From Endozoicomonas sp. 4G (GTDB lineage Bacteria > Pseudomonadota > Gammaproteobacteria > Pseudomonadales > Endozoicomonadaceae), in assembly GCF_023822025.1 (NCBI RefSeq), contig NZ_CP082909.1, positions 62,001 through 126,000 on the forward strand: a stretch of DNA of 64,000 bases, written 5' to 3'. This document shows positions 17,813-26,296 of the stretch, in pieces. The notes under the pieces are model-generated. The model did no database searches and was not told the origin of the DNA. It saw only the letters and a list, made by a program, of their open reading frames with translations. Both the position numbers and the translations under genes were made by a program. The stretch's first letter is position 1. Each line of letters begins with the position of its first letter.

Positions 17813-19633
17813 TCATTCAATCTGATCCTTCAAAAGTTTGTTTATTGCTTTAAATACGTCTGTTTGTATAATTTTCAATTGTTTTTTATCTTTTACTTTA
17901 TCCTTTGCAGTTATCCCGTTCTCTCTTTCATATTCAGCAAAAATATCCCTGCTTAATTCGGCTTTGAACCTATTGATATTGCTTTCTGTTAATTTTTCAA
18001 GTTTGCTGGCAACTGTATAAAAACGATTTTTGGTTACTTTTGCAAGCAGTAAGTTAAGTAGTTCCTGATTATCTTCACTCAATTCATTGTTTTTTTCAGC
18101 TGATACTTTTTTTAAGTTGGTTTCAGCAAATTTTGGATTTTTTATTTTTAAAATAACAGGGCGTTTATATTTTAGTAATTTGGTTCTGACAGGTTTAATA
18201 ACAACACCTTCAGCAACATCATTGGTTTGACTATGCTGGCTTGGAAAAACCGGGTTGAAAGAAAAAGCTTCTTCAAAGGAGTCGCATATTTTTAACTCTG
18301 CAACAGTAGGGATACCGCTTGCTGAAGTCCATTCTTTAAAAGTGTGATAATCTATTTTCCAGTTGTTCACGAAAATGTCGAAAGCTGCAAATTTTACATC
18401 GTCCTGATAAAAGATTTGTTTCTGTATGGATTTGCCATAGAGCTCGCCCGTGACATTTAAAATATCGCCTTCTTTACAGAACTTACGGTGCATATCAAGA
18501 ATCATTTCCCGGTATTGTTCATAGACTGGGCGATGGTTATAAAAATTGTCATTTTCACTAAGCCATTCCGTTCTTTTGCCTGCCTTTACAATGGTGCCAT
18601 CAGTCCAGAGGGTATAATTAGTGCCATGAATTTTTTCAAGTACCACCCACGGCAGGTCGTGTTCATCGTTTTCTTCAATGAATGCTCGTATGGCACTGAC
18701 CACGTTTTCATTCGTACTGTCTTCTATGGAGTGGTACTTATGGAATTTGTCGGGCAAAGGCGTTTCTGGCGTTCCGTCCGTTTTTTCACCCAGGGCTGAG
18801 GCTTCTGATTGTGGCGTGGAGGTTGAAGCGGTTTCTGCGCCCGACGTAGTTTCATCTGAATTGGAATCATCATTTTGTGCCGATGAATTGGCCGCTTGCT
18901 GTTCCTGTTGCCCGCCATTGTCATTGTCGGTTTTTTTCTCAGGGCTATCAGCCGCTTTTATGATAATCCGCTCAAAAAAACCGGATGCTGCGTCAGAGTC
19001 CTTTGCTTTGGGATAAACCCTGATGGTATCGGAAGTTTCAAACTCAAGGTCAATATAATCTCCCTCAGATGCTACTGAGGACACAGGGGGCAGCATGGGG
19101 ATAGAAGCGGTTGCATAAAACGTATTTTGAGTTTCTTGATAAAGCTCTATCTCGGAGTGACTGATGGTTTTAGCACTGTCTTCCATCGGTGAAGAGCTCA
19201 GTGTGGGGGTTGGCAGAACGACGGTTTTATCGATTAGGGTGGTCGCCAGTGACAGGACGCTGTTGTTCAGTAGCTGCAACCCTCGGGTTTGATCAATGCT
19301 TTTAATGCCTGTAGCCGTGGGGGTTGGCTCAATCAGTAGTGGAAAATGAATAATGTCCGGGAAGTGGTTTTTATATTGGTGTATTTCTATCTTGTCCGGT
19401 TCTATTGCTATTTTTTCAATACCTTTATTCTTCATTGCCAAAGACAGAGGATTGTAATCATGAATGAGTTCGTTATTGCTAAACAGGGCTTTATCTCCCT
19501 GAACCTGAACATCCAACCCTCCCATTCTTCCAACAAAAACAGCTCCGGAAGATTGTGCGTTATTTGAAATTATTAAGGCTGTAATCATATACAACACACT
19601 AAGAGACAGACCACTGAGTGTCTTAAAACGCAT
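17813..19633 (-). CDS. Exported T4 Rnl2-type RNA ligase with long N-terminal extension
   Basis: About 606 residues. The ATG at 19633 begins MRFKTLSGLSLSVLYMITAL, a clear Sec signal peptide; a TTG 36 nt upstream would bury it. Residues 30-290 are a novel region with an S/D/E/Q-rich linker (about 225-290). From about 300 onward the protein is a Rnl2-family ligase: motif I EKIHGTN (Lys334 nucleophile), KRTEWL, GELYG (396), FAAFDIF (415), EGVVIKP (475), LKIK (495), and the helical Rnl2 C-terminal domain (LAKVTKNRF, REDGI-like RENGI). The enzyme would seal nicked or broken RNA with ATP via lysyl-AMP. All nucleotidyltransferase motifs are intact. An RNA ligase with a signal peptide is highly unusual. 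Confidence 0.88.
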   Translation of the reverse strand: MRFKTLSGLSLSVLYMITALIISNNAQSSGAVFVGRMGGLDVQVQGDKALFSNNELIHDYNPLSLAMKNKGIEKIAIEPDKIEIHQYKNHFPDIIHFPLLIEPTPTATGIKSIDQTRGLQLLNNSVLSLATTLIDKTVVLPTPTLSSSPMEDSAKTISHSEIELYQETQNTFYATASIPMLPPVSSVASEGDYIDLEFETSDTIRVYPKAKDSDAASGFFERIIIKAADSPEKKTDNDNGGQQEQQAANSSAQNDDSNSDETTSGAETASTSTPQSEASALGEKTDGTPETPLPDKFHKYHSIEDSTNENVVSAIRAFIEENDEHDLPWVVLEKIHGTNYTLWTDGTIVKAGKRTEWLSENDNFYNHRPVYEQYREMILDMHRKFCKEGDILNVTGELYGKSIQKQIFYQDDVKFAAFDIFVNNWKIDYHTFKEWTSASGIPTVAELKICDSFEEAFSFNPVFPSQHSQTNDVAEGVVIKPVRTKLLKYKRPVILKIKNPKFAETNLKKVSAEKNNELSEDNQELLNLLLAKVTKNRFYTVASKLEKLTESNINRFKAELSRDIFAEYERENGITAKDKVKDKKQLKIIQTDVFKAINKLLKDQIE

Positions 19634-19751
19634 ACCCTTGAATCCTGATTTATTATGCAGAAATGACAAGATTAGTCGATTCTTTGGAAAGTTCTACAAA
19701 GAAGCACACGAAAATGGCAGGGCTTATCAGTTATGGTGGGTTTGGGTATGC

Positions 19752-19774
19752 ATTCCCACGCACAGCGTGGGAAC
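19752..19774. repeat. REP-like palindrome
   Basis: TTCCCACGC and GCGTGGGAA form a near-perfect short stem around a 3-4 nt loop, in the intergenic region beyond ettA. It is typical of short dispersed palindromes; no second copy was found in this window. Confidence 0.5.
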
Positions 19775-19783
19775 GAGTCGCGT

Positions 19784-19811
19784 AAAAAAACGGTACATAA
19801 GTACCGTTTTT
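19784..19811 (-). terminator. Rho-independent terminator of ettA
   Basis: The stem ACGGTAC/GTACCGT (19790-19796 with 19801-19807) has a 4-nt loop and T-runs on both strands; seven A at 19784-19790 give a U-tract for minus-strand transcripts. It lies 30 nt past the ettA stop. Confidence 0.8.
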
Positions 19812-19839
19812 AATGTTTCAGAAACAGTTCCGGGCTTTA

Positions 19840-21516
19840 TTAAGCATCAATACGTTTGTATTTAATGCGGTGAGGCCCAGCAGCTTCTTCGCCCAGACGC
19901 TCTTTACGATCGGCTTCGTACTCGGTGTAATTGCCTTCGAAGAAAGTGACTTTGGAATCACCTTCATAGGCCAGAATATGGGTGGCCACACGATCCAGGA
20001 ACCAGCGATCGTGAGAGATCACCATGGCGCAGCCCGGGAAGGCCAGCAGTGCATCTTCCAGGGCACGCAGGGTTTCCACATCAAGGTCGTTGGAAGGTTC
20101 GTCAAGTAGAAGAACATTGCCGCCTTCTTTCAACGTTGCAGCCAGTTGCAGCCGACCGCGCTCACCACCGGAGAGTTCGCCCACACGTTTCTGCTGGTCG
20201 CCGCCTTTGAAGTTAAAGCGGCCAATATACTTGCGGGACTGCATTTCGTAGCCATTGATGCGCAGGATGTCCTGGCCATCGGAAATGGCTTCGAAAACGG
20301 TTTTGTCGTCTTTCAGCTCGTCACGCATCTGCTGAACGTTGGAGATTTTGATCGTGTCACCGTGTTCAATGGTTCCGGAATCAGGCTGTTCGTCTCCGGT
20401 AATCATCTTGAACAGGGTGGTTTTACCCGCGCCGTTACCGCCGATAATGCCGACAATCGCGCCCTTGGGAATACTGAAGCTCAGGTCATCAATCAACAGG
20501 CGATCGCCAAAGCCTTTGGAGACATGATTAAATTCCAGAACTTTATCACCCAGGCGTGGGCCGGGCGGAATGTAGATTTCGTTGGTTTCGTTACGGGCCT
20601 GGAACTCCTGGGACTGCATCTCTTCAAACCGCGCCAGACGTGCCTTGGATTTGGACTGGCGACCTTTAGCGTTGGAACGGGACCATTCCAGTTCCTGCTG
20701 CATCGCTTTACGATGGGCGTCCTGCTGCTTGCTTTCCTGTTGAAGTCGGGCTTCTTTCTGCTCCAGCCAGTCACTGTAGTTCCCTTCCCATGGGATACCG
20801 TGGCCACGGTCCAGTTCCAGAATCCAGCCAGCAGCGTTATCCAGAAAGTAGCGATCGTGGGTGATCGCTACAACGGTTCCCGGATACTCAACAAGAAAAC
20901 GCTCCAGCCAGGCCACGGATTCAGCATCCAGGTGGTTAGTGGGTTCGTCCAGCAACAACATTTCGGGGCTGGAGAGCAACAGGCGGCAAAGCGCTACACG
21001 ACGGCGCTCACCACCTGACAGGTTGTCCACGACAGCATCCCATTCAGGAAGACGCAGAGCGTCAGCCGCCACATCCAGTTTGCGCTCAAGGTTATGGGCA
21101 TCGGCGGCCTGAATAATGTTTTCCAGCCTGGCCTGTTCTGCCGCCAGGGCATCAAAGTCGGCATCGGGTTCCGCGTAGGCGGCGTAAACCGCTTCCAGCT
21201 TGTCCTGGGCTTCCTTGATTTCCCCGAGGGCTTCCTCCACCACTTCGCGGACGGTTTTACCGGGTGTCAGTTGTGGTTCCTGGGGCAGGTAGCCAACATT
21301 CAGATCAGGTTGTGGACGGGCTTCGCCATCAAATTCCTGGTCAACACCGGCCATGATACGTAGCAGAGTGGATTTACCAGCACCGTTCAGACCCAGGACA
21401 CCAATTTTGGCACCGGGGAAAAAAGAGAGGGAAATATCTTTAAGAATCTGGCGCTTCGGGGGAACAATCTTGCTCACCCGATTCATGGTATAGACGTATT
21501 GTGACAATTTGGGCAT
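19840..21516 (-). CDS. ettA: Energy-dependent translational throttle protein EttA (ABC-F)
   Basis: A 558-residue soluble protein with two ABC ATPase domains: Walker A GLNGAGKST and GGNGAGKTT, signature LSGGERRRVAL and LSGGERGRLQL, and Walker B LLLDEPTNHLD and LLLDEPSNDLD. Between them is the charged P-site tRNA-interaction linker (about residues 240-310, EWSRSNAKGRQSKSKARL). It binds the ribosomal E site and gates entry into elongation according to ADP/ATP ratio. Length and motifs match EttA orthologues closely. It stands alone with its own terminator. Confidence 0.96.
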   Translation of the reverse strand: MPKLSQYVYTMNRVSKIVPPKRQILKDISLSFFPGAKIGVLGLNGAGKSTLLRIMAGVDQEFDGEARPQPDLNVGYLPQEPQLTPGKTVREVVEEALGEIKEAQDKLEAVYAAYAEPDADFDALAAEQARLENIIQAADAHNLERKLDVAADALRLPEWDAVVDNLSGGERRRVALCRLLLSSPEMLLLDEPTNHLDAESVAWLERFLVEYPGTVVAITHDRYFLDNAAGWILELDRGHGIPWEGNYSDWLEQKEARLQQESKQQDAHRKAMQQELEWSRSNAKGRQSKSKARLARFEEMQSQEFQARNETNEIYIPPGPRLGDKVLEFNHVSKGFGDRLLIDDLSFSIPKGAIVGIIGGNGAGKTTLFKMITGDEQPDSGTIEHGDTIKISNVQQMRDELKDDKTVFEAISDGQDILRINGYEMQSRKYIGRFNFKGGDQQKRVGELSGGERGRLQLAATLKEGGNVLLLDEPSNDLDVETLRALEDALLAFPGCAMVISHDRWFLDRVATHILAYEGDSKVTFFEGNYTEYEADRKERLGEEAAGPHRIKYKRIDA

Positions 21517-21701
21517 CCATCAGGTTCAACTAAAACCCTGAAATAATAGCACTTTTGAAGTTTTTCTGTATGCCCGTACCGACTTGCAATCATGCTAAAT
21601 CTCCGGGCAAAGCCTACCCGCAAAGGCTTCTGTGCCTGTGTCATTCATTTTGATTCCTTTCTGTTCCTTGCCTACAGTGGTAGGGCAACGGAGGAATTTT
21701 T

Positions 21702-22160
21702 ATGGAAAACTTGTATGACACTGATTTCTACAGCTGGTCTCATCGTCAGGCCGAGTTGATCAAGCAGGGTCGGTTGTCTGAGCTTGACATTGACAATCTG
21801 GTTGAGGAAATCGAAGACATGGGCAAAGCTCGGTATCATGCCTTACGCAGTTGTATCACTGAATTATTACTGCATCTGCTCAAATGGCAGATGCAGTCCA
21901 GGAAAGACGACCTGCACACAATGACAGACTGGTATAGAAGCTGGCTTGTTAGTATCACAAAGCAACGAGTTGCCATTCTTGCTCTGCTCGATGATAGCCC
22001 CGGCCTGAGCGGCAAGGTTGATGAAATCATGCCAAAAGCCTATCAATCTGCAAAAAAAGTGGCAGCGGCTGATATGAAATGTAAATCCGATGATTTCCCG
22101 GCTGACTCCCCTTGGAGTTTTGAGCAAATTATGGCTGACAACTGGTTGCCAGAAGGCTAA
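21702..22160 (+). CDS. DUF29 family protein, copy 1
   Basis: A 152-residue protein beginning MENLYDTDFYSWSHRQAELI, with LDIDNLVEEIEDMGK and ELLLHLLKWQMQ, the characteristic DUF29 pattern. The family has no established function and is common in cyanobacteria and proteobacteria. The next gene is a tandem duplicate. A ribosome-binding site GGAGG lies 8 nt upstream. Confidence 0.85.
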   Translation: MENLYDTDFYSWSHRQAELIKQGRLSELDIDNLVEEIEDMGKARYHALRSCITELLLHLLKWQMQSRKDDLHTMTDWYRSWLVSITKQRVAILALLDDSPGLSGKVDEIMPKAYQSAKKVAAADMKCKSDDFPADSPWSFEQIMADNWLPEG

Positions 22161-22233
22161 ATATCCATTGTTGAATTCGATTCTGAAATCAAGGCTGCCT
22201 TGCTTACATTGGTAGGGCGATGGAGGTGTTTTT

Positions 22234-22692
22234 ATGGAAAACCTGTATGACACTGACTTCTACAGCTGGTCCTATCGTCAGGCCGAGCTGATCAAACAGG
22301 GTCGATATGACGAGCTTGATATTAACAATCTGGCTGAGGAAATAGAGGATTTGGGCAAAGCTGAGTATCGGTCTTTAAAAAGTTGTATAAAAGAATTGCT
22401 CCTGCATCTGCTCAAATGGCAAATGCAGTCCGGCAAAGACGATCAGAATACCATGAGGGACCGGTACAGAAGCTGGCTTGTCAGCATCACAAAACAACGA
22501 TTTACCATTCTTGATCTGCTTGAAGACAGTCCCAGCCTGAACCCAAAGGTTGGTGAAATCCTACCGAAGGCCTACCAGTCTGCTAAAAGAGATGCAGCGG
22601 CTGACCTGAGATGTAAACCCAGTAATTTCCCGGCTGAATCCCCCTGGAGCTTCGAACAAATCATGACAGAAGACTGGCTGCCAGAAAGCTGA
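22234..22692 (+). CDS. DUF29 family protein, copy 2 (tandem paralogue)
   Basis: A 152-residue paralogue of the preceding gene with the same start (MENLYDTDFYSWSYRQAELI) and about three quarters of residues identical. The 35-nt upstream segments, including GGTAGGGC and the GGAGG ribosome-binding site, are also alike, so the duplication included the leader. Differences are spread through the gene, which suggests both copies are maintained. Confidence 0.85.
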   Translation: MENLYDTDFYSWSYRQAELIKQGRYDELDINNLAEEIEDLGKAEYRSLKSCIKELLLHLLKWQMQSGKDDQNTMRDRYRSWLVSITKQRFTILDLLEDSPSLNPKVGEILPKAYQSAKRDAAADLRCKPSNFPAESPWSFEQIMTEDWLPES

Positions 22693-22813
22693 TTCAGACG
22701 AGTCAGCCCTGCTCAAATTAACAGACAACTTTTTCGATACGAAATCCTGAACATCTGTATTAGAATGGTCGCCGAAAAACCTCATTAACAGGCAACATTC
22801 CGAGGAATCATTA

Positions 22814-24067
22814 ATGTTCAGAAAGGACATGTCCATCGCTGAGTTCGACCCGGAGCTCAAAGCTGCCATTGATGCTGAAGCGGTTCGCCAGGAAGAGCAC
22901 ATTGAACTGATCGCTTCCGAAAATTACACCAGCCCCAGAGTAATGGAGGCACAAGGGTCTGTCCTGACCAATAAATACGCAGAAGGTTATCCCCGCAAAC
23001 GCTACTACGGTGGCTGCGAGCACGTCGATGTGACTGAGCAGCTGGCTATTGATCGCGCCAAAGAGCTGTTTGGTGCCAGTTATGCTAACGTCCAGCCGCA
23101 TTCCGGATCCCAGGCCAATGCCGCCGTTTACATGGCTTTGATTAAGCCGGGCGACAAGGTGCTGGGTATGAGCCTGGCCCACGGTGGCCACCTGACTCAC
23201 GGTGCCAAAGTCAGCTTTTCCGGTCGTATTTATGAACCGGTTCAATATGGCCTGAAGCCAGAAACCGGCGAGATCGACTACGAAGAAGTTGAACGTCTGG
23301 CGGACGAGCACAAACCAAAAATGATCGTTGCAGGCTTCTCGGCCTACTCCCGTGTTGTCGACTGGCAGCGTTTCCGTGATATTGCCGACAAGGTAGGCGC
23401 TTACCTGCTGGTTGATATGGCTCACGTAGCGGGTCTGGTGGCGGCTGGCGTTTACCCGTCGCCGGTGGGTATTGCCGATGTTGTTACCACAACCACTCAC
23501 AAAACTCTGGGCGGTCCTCGCGGTGGTCTGATCCTGGCGAACGACGATGAAGAGCTGAACAAGAAGTTCAACTTTGCCGTATTCCCTGAGTCCCAGGGTG
23601 GCCCTCTGTGCCATGTGATTGCTGCCAAGGCGGTTTGCTTCAAGGAAGCTATGTCCGATGACTTCAAGACCTACCAGCAGCAGGTGGTGAAAAATGCCCA
23701 GGCGATGACCCGCGTCATGCTGGAACGGGGTATCAACATTGTCTCTGGCGGTACCGACGATCACCTGTTCCTGATGGATCTGATCGGTAAAGAGTACACC
23801 GGTAAAGACGCTGAGGCGGCACTGGGTAAAGCCAACATTACGGTCAACAAGAACGCTGTTCCAAATGACCCGCGCTCGCCATTTGTCACCAGTGGTCTGC
23901 GTATGGGGACTCCGGCCATTACCCGTCGCGGTTTCAATGAAGAAGATTCTGCTGCCCTGGCAGGCTGGATCTGCGACGTATTGGAAAACATTGATAATGA
24001 GCAAGTGATAGCGGATGTGAAGGCGAAGGTTTTGACGATTTGCAAGCGTTTGCCTGTTTACAGCTGA
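22814..24067 (+). CDS. glyA: Serine hydroxymethyltransferase
   Basis: A 417-residue PLP enzyme that interconverts serine and glycine with tetrahydrofolate, feeding one-carbon metabolism. Signatures include [35 protein letters not shown] and the PLP-lysine segment [14 protein letters not shown]; the C-terminus has [16 protein letters not shown]. Length and start (GAGGAATCATTA before ATG) agree with the E. coli enzyme. In many gammaproteobacteria the next gene is nrdR; here nrdR lies 14 kb downstream. Confidence 0.97.
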   Translation: MFRKDMSIAEFDPELKAAIDAEAVRQEEHIELIASENYTSPRVMEAQGSVLTNKYAEGYPRKRYYGGCEHVDVTEQLAIDRAKELFGASYANVQPHSGSQANAAVYMALIKPGDKVLGMSLAHGGHLTHGAKVSFSGRIYEPVQYGLKPETGEIDYEEVERLADEHKPKMIVAGFSAYSRVVDWQRFRDIADKVGAYLLVDMAHVAGLVAAGVYPSPVGIADVVTTTTHKTLGGPRGGLILANDDEELNKKFNFAVFPESQGGPLCHVIAAKAVCFKEAMSDDFKTYQQQVVKNAQAMTRVMLERGINIVSGGTDDHLFLMDLIGKEYTGKDAEAALGKANITVNKNAVPNDPRSPFVTSGLRMGTPAITRRGFNEEDSAALAGWICDVLENIDNEQVIADVKAKVLTICKRLPVYS

Positions 24068-24092
24068 TTCAAGGTTGCTTTGTAACCGAAAA

Positions 24093-24120
24093 CCGCTGAT
24101 CTGAACCGGGTCAGCGGCTT
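24093..24120 (+). terminator. Possible terminator after glyA
   Basis: CCGCTGA (24093-24099) and TCAGCGG (24111-24117) form a stem with an 11-nt loop, followed by CTTACTCTCC, a weak pyrimidine tract. Confidence 0.4.
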
Positions 24121-24246
24121 ACTCTCCTCAAGCTTCATCAATAGACTTTTTTAATCCAGCCCGAAGGTCGTAAGATGATAAGGTTCGGCCTGCCGAAAGC
24201 GTTCAAAGTGTTCGATGGAATTGAAGCAGTCGATCAGCCCCTGGTT

Positions 24247-24429
24247 TCAGCCGCGTTTTGTGCCCAAGTAGGGGTGGTCTTTCAGCCAGTCCTTCACCTT
24301 GTCGGTCCACTTCTTGCGGGTGGTGTTGCCGTGGATAGCGTTGATGACGTTTTCGACTTCATTCGGGAGATCGGCGGTCAGGGCGTAGGGGGTTTTGCCT
24401 TTGCCGTGATTGAACTTATCAGCTTTGCG
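24247..24429 (-). pseudogene. Unidentified 3' gene fragment
   Basis: On the minus strand about 60 codons are open without a start (containing KTPYALTADLPNEVENVINA and KKWTDKVKDWLKDHPYLG) up to a TGA at 24249-24247, with a stop in frame just upstream. Codon usage looks coding, so this may be the end of a gene broken when the accessory block entered after glyA. I cannot name the family. The rest of 24121-24620 shows no gene. Confidence 0.35.
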
Positions 24430-24626
24430 TTAGTCTACACTTTCGTTGGTTGGTGTCGGTGTAGAACGTGGCAGGTTGCCTTGCAGTCGCCCGGACATGC
24501 CTCCGGCATCAACCAACCTTAATCTACCTCTTTGTATCTTTCTTACCTTCACTCTGCTCCCTGACAACGATTCTTGCCAAATATTGAACATGCACCAGCA
24601 AGCCTGATGATTACTGAATCTGATTA

Positions 24627-24642
24627 TGTGCCAATTTGACAC
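24627..24642. promoter_or_regulatory. Operator-like palindrome upstream of DUF1778 antitoxin, distal
   Basis: TGTGCCAATTTGACAC recurs 54 nt downstream with one change. Paired imperfect palindromes like this are typical sites for autoregulatory ribbon-helix-helix antitoxins. Confidence 0.5.
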
Positions 24643-24680
24643 GCTAAATAGATTTTTGATGCGTACTGAACAATTCTTAA

Positions 24681-24697
24681 TGTGCCATTTTGACACA
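24681..24697. promoter_or_regulatory. Operator-like palindrome upstream of DUF1778 antitoxin, proximal
   Basis: TGTGCCATTTTGACACA lies immediately before the ribosome-binding site AAGGAGG of the antitoxin gene. Same motif as at 24627. Confidence 0.55.
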
Positions 24698-24712
24698 CAG
24701 TAAGGAGGGCTT

Positions 24713-24988
24713 ATGGCAACATCATTACCCAGAATCACCGCCCGTATTGATCCCGACACCAAGGAGCTGTTGGCTCAGGCAGCTGCCATTACCGGAGTTT
24801 CCAGCATTAACTCTTTTGTTTTGTCTGCTGCTATTGAGAAAGCCAGACAAATCATAGACAGAAAACGAACCCTGAAGTTAAGCCAGCAAGACGCCATATT
24901 ACTGGTTAAGGCTTTAGATGAAGAGGTCAAACCTAATCCCAGATTAAAGCAGGCAGCCCAGCGATATAAAGGGACTGACAGCCCATAA
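24713..24988 (+). CDS. DUF1778 (TacA-like) antitoxin, ribbon-helix-helix
   Basis: A 91-residue protein with the RHH segment PRITARIDPDTKELLAQAAA and VSSINSFVLSAAIEKARQII, typical of DUF1778 antitoxins that neutralise GNAT acetyltransferase toxins (TacAT/AtaRT type). The C-terminal part (LSQQDAILLVKALDE) would wrap the toxin. AAGGAGG precedes the ATG. The partner gene directly downstream survives only as a fragment, so this antitoxin is orphaned. Confidence 0.85.
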   Translation: MATSLPRITARIDPDTKELLAQAAAITGVSSINSFVLSAAIEKARQIIDRKRTLKLSQQDAILLVKALDEEVKPNPRLKQAAQRYKGTDSP

Positions 24989-24993
24989 AGACG

Positions 24994-25119
24994 GTGATTC
25001 TTGATAAGGGCAAACACAATCGCCAGCGTTTTGATTGCGGTGTTCCTGCCCTGAACCATTACCTTCAGATGATGGCACGACAACAGGCGGGTAATGACAA
25101 TACCCGAACAAATTGTTTA
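24994..25119 (+). pseudogene. Truncated GNAT toxin (TacT-like)
   Basis: Five nt after the antitoxin stop a GTG begins VILDKGKHNRQRFDCGVPAL, then NHYLQMMARQQAGNDNTRT, which is the N-terminus of GNAT toxins paired with DUF1778. After about 40 residues the similarity stops (NCLSPSKKSE), and the rest, including the acetyl-CoA-binding core, is missing. The break coincides with the 3' side of the adjacent recombinase gene, suggesting that integration or deletion destroyed the toxin. Confidence 0.7.
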
Positions 25120-25165
25120 TCACCATCAAAGAAGTCAGAGCCAGTCTGCAATAACTCTTTTCCAC

Positions 25166-26146
25166 TCATCGAGAAGAGGCAAGATAGCTTGCAACCACAT
25201 CCGTCCGGTTATGCCCTAGCTCTTGAGCAATGATTTCTCTTGCTTTTCGGTCTAATGATTTCGAACACTCACGATGGCCAGCAATAACGGGCGCAAAAGT
25301 ATCCGTAATCTGCTGATACCGTTCACAAGCATAAGCGGCTCTCAAATCGTGGCGATTATTCAGCCCATGTTTTTTCAAAACCGCACCACTGTAGTGACGA
25401 ACCGCCGATAGAAAATCCGGCAAACGCTGATGCTCTGGCACCAGGTTATCTTTGCCACTTTGGAGTGCGGCTGCGGTTTCAAGGGCTTTCATAGCCGTAT
25501 CACTGACAGGAACTAATCGCTCAACCCGACTGGGGCTAGTCACTGTTGATTTACCCCTGCCGCCTTTGGTGCCTCGTTCTATATCAATGGTGCCCTGCTC
25601 TCTGGCCTGACAAAGTGCTTTCTGGCAATCCAGCAACGCCGCTTCTCTGGAGCGTAAGCCCAATTCACGACACAAGCCCAACAAGGCAGCGATACGATTA
25701 TACCCATGGTCACATAATTCCTGCTGTGCAGCGGACAGCTTTTCACGACTGAGTTCCGGTGGTTCTGTACGGATATGACAACGCCTGGCGTTCAGGACTT
25801 CAGCGGGGTTGATGGCAATATCATGGTTGCCACGCAGTGCTTTTAAAACTGTATTGCAGGTGGACAATCGGTTCTGTGCTGTGGATACAGCAATAGCTTT
25901 GCCCTGCCCGTTAAGCCTGGCTTTAAGATAGTCAGCATAATCTTTCAGAATGAAGTTGCTGATTTGATGGGCTTCTTTGATGTTTCGAGTCTTTGCCCAG
26001 TCACAAAACCGCTGCCAGCGCTCTGAGTGCGTGGCAATGCTGTGGTGCTGCCCTGTCATCAGGGTATTTAAAGCGTTACGTCCGGCATAGTTTAACTGCT
26101 TACCAAAACCAAAATTTCGATCTGTTTTACTGTGATAACGAGGCAT
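25166..26146 (-). CDS. Tyrosine recombinase / integrase-domain protein
   Basis: About 326 residues from MPRYHSKTDRNFGFGKQLNY at 26146; the open frame extends to 26296 without family similarity. A SAM-like N-terminal domain (LKDYADYLKARLNGQGK) precedes the catalytic domain with LGLRSREAALLD (first Arg), HDLRAAYACERYQ (His-x-x-Arg) and ELGHNRTDVVASYLA (Gly-His and a candidate Tyr nucleophile). This is the integrase type often found on integrative elements and islands. It probably marks the accessory region inserted after glyA. The C-terminus overlaps the tail of the broken toxin frame. Confidence 0.8.
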   Translation of the reverse strand: MPRYHSKTDRNFGFGKQLNYAGRNALNTLMTGQHHSIATHSERWQRFCDWAKTRNIKEAHQISNFILKDYADYLKARLNGQGKAIAVSTAQNRLSTCNTVLKALRGNHDIAINPAEVLNARRCHIRTEPPELSREKLSAAQQELCDHGYNRIAALLGLCRELGLRSREAALLDCQKALCQAREQGTIDIERGTKGGRGKSTVTSPSRVERLVPVSDTAMKALETAAALQSGKDNLVPEHQRLPDFLSAVRHYSGAVLKKHGLNNRHDLRAAYACERYQQITDTFAPVIAGHRECSKSLDRKAREIIAQELGHNRTDVVASYLASSR

Positions 26147-26296
26147 AGAATCACCCGTCCGCCCTTGTCCGGTACACTGGGAACTTCCGTCCTGATAACC
26201 CTGTTTTTGTTTAATGTGAAACCAGATCACGCTCTGGTCAGGCGGGACAGCTCTGTAACGCAAGGGTTGCGGGCAGTGATGCTCTCTATGGAACAA

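Noticed and set aside
22811-24004. 397-codon open frame antisense to glyA
   Set aside because: It is the shadow of the highly conserved glyA frame; the translation has no family features and glyA is certain.
24175-24522. 115-codon plus-strand frame after glyA
   Set aside because: Translation is low in complexity and the minus strand of the same segment has better codon-like sequence with a remnant coding stretch; no ribosome-binding site.
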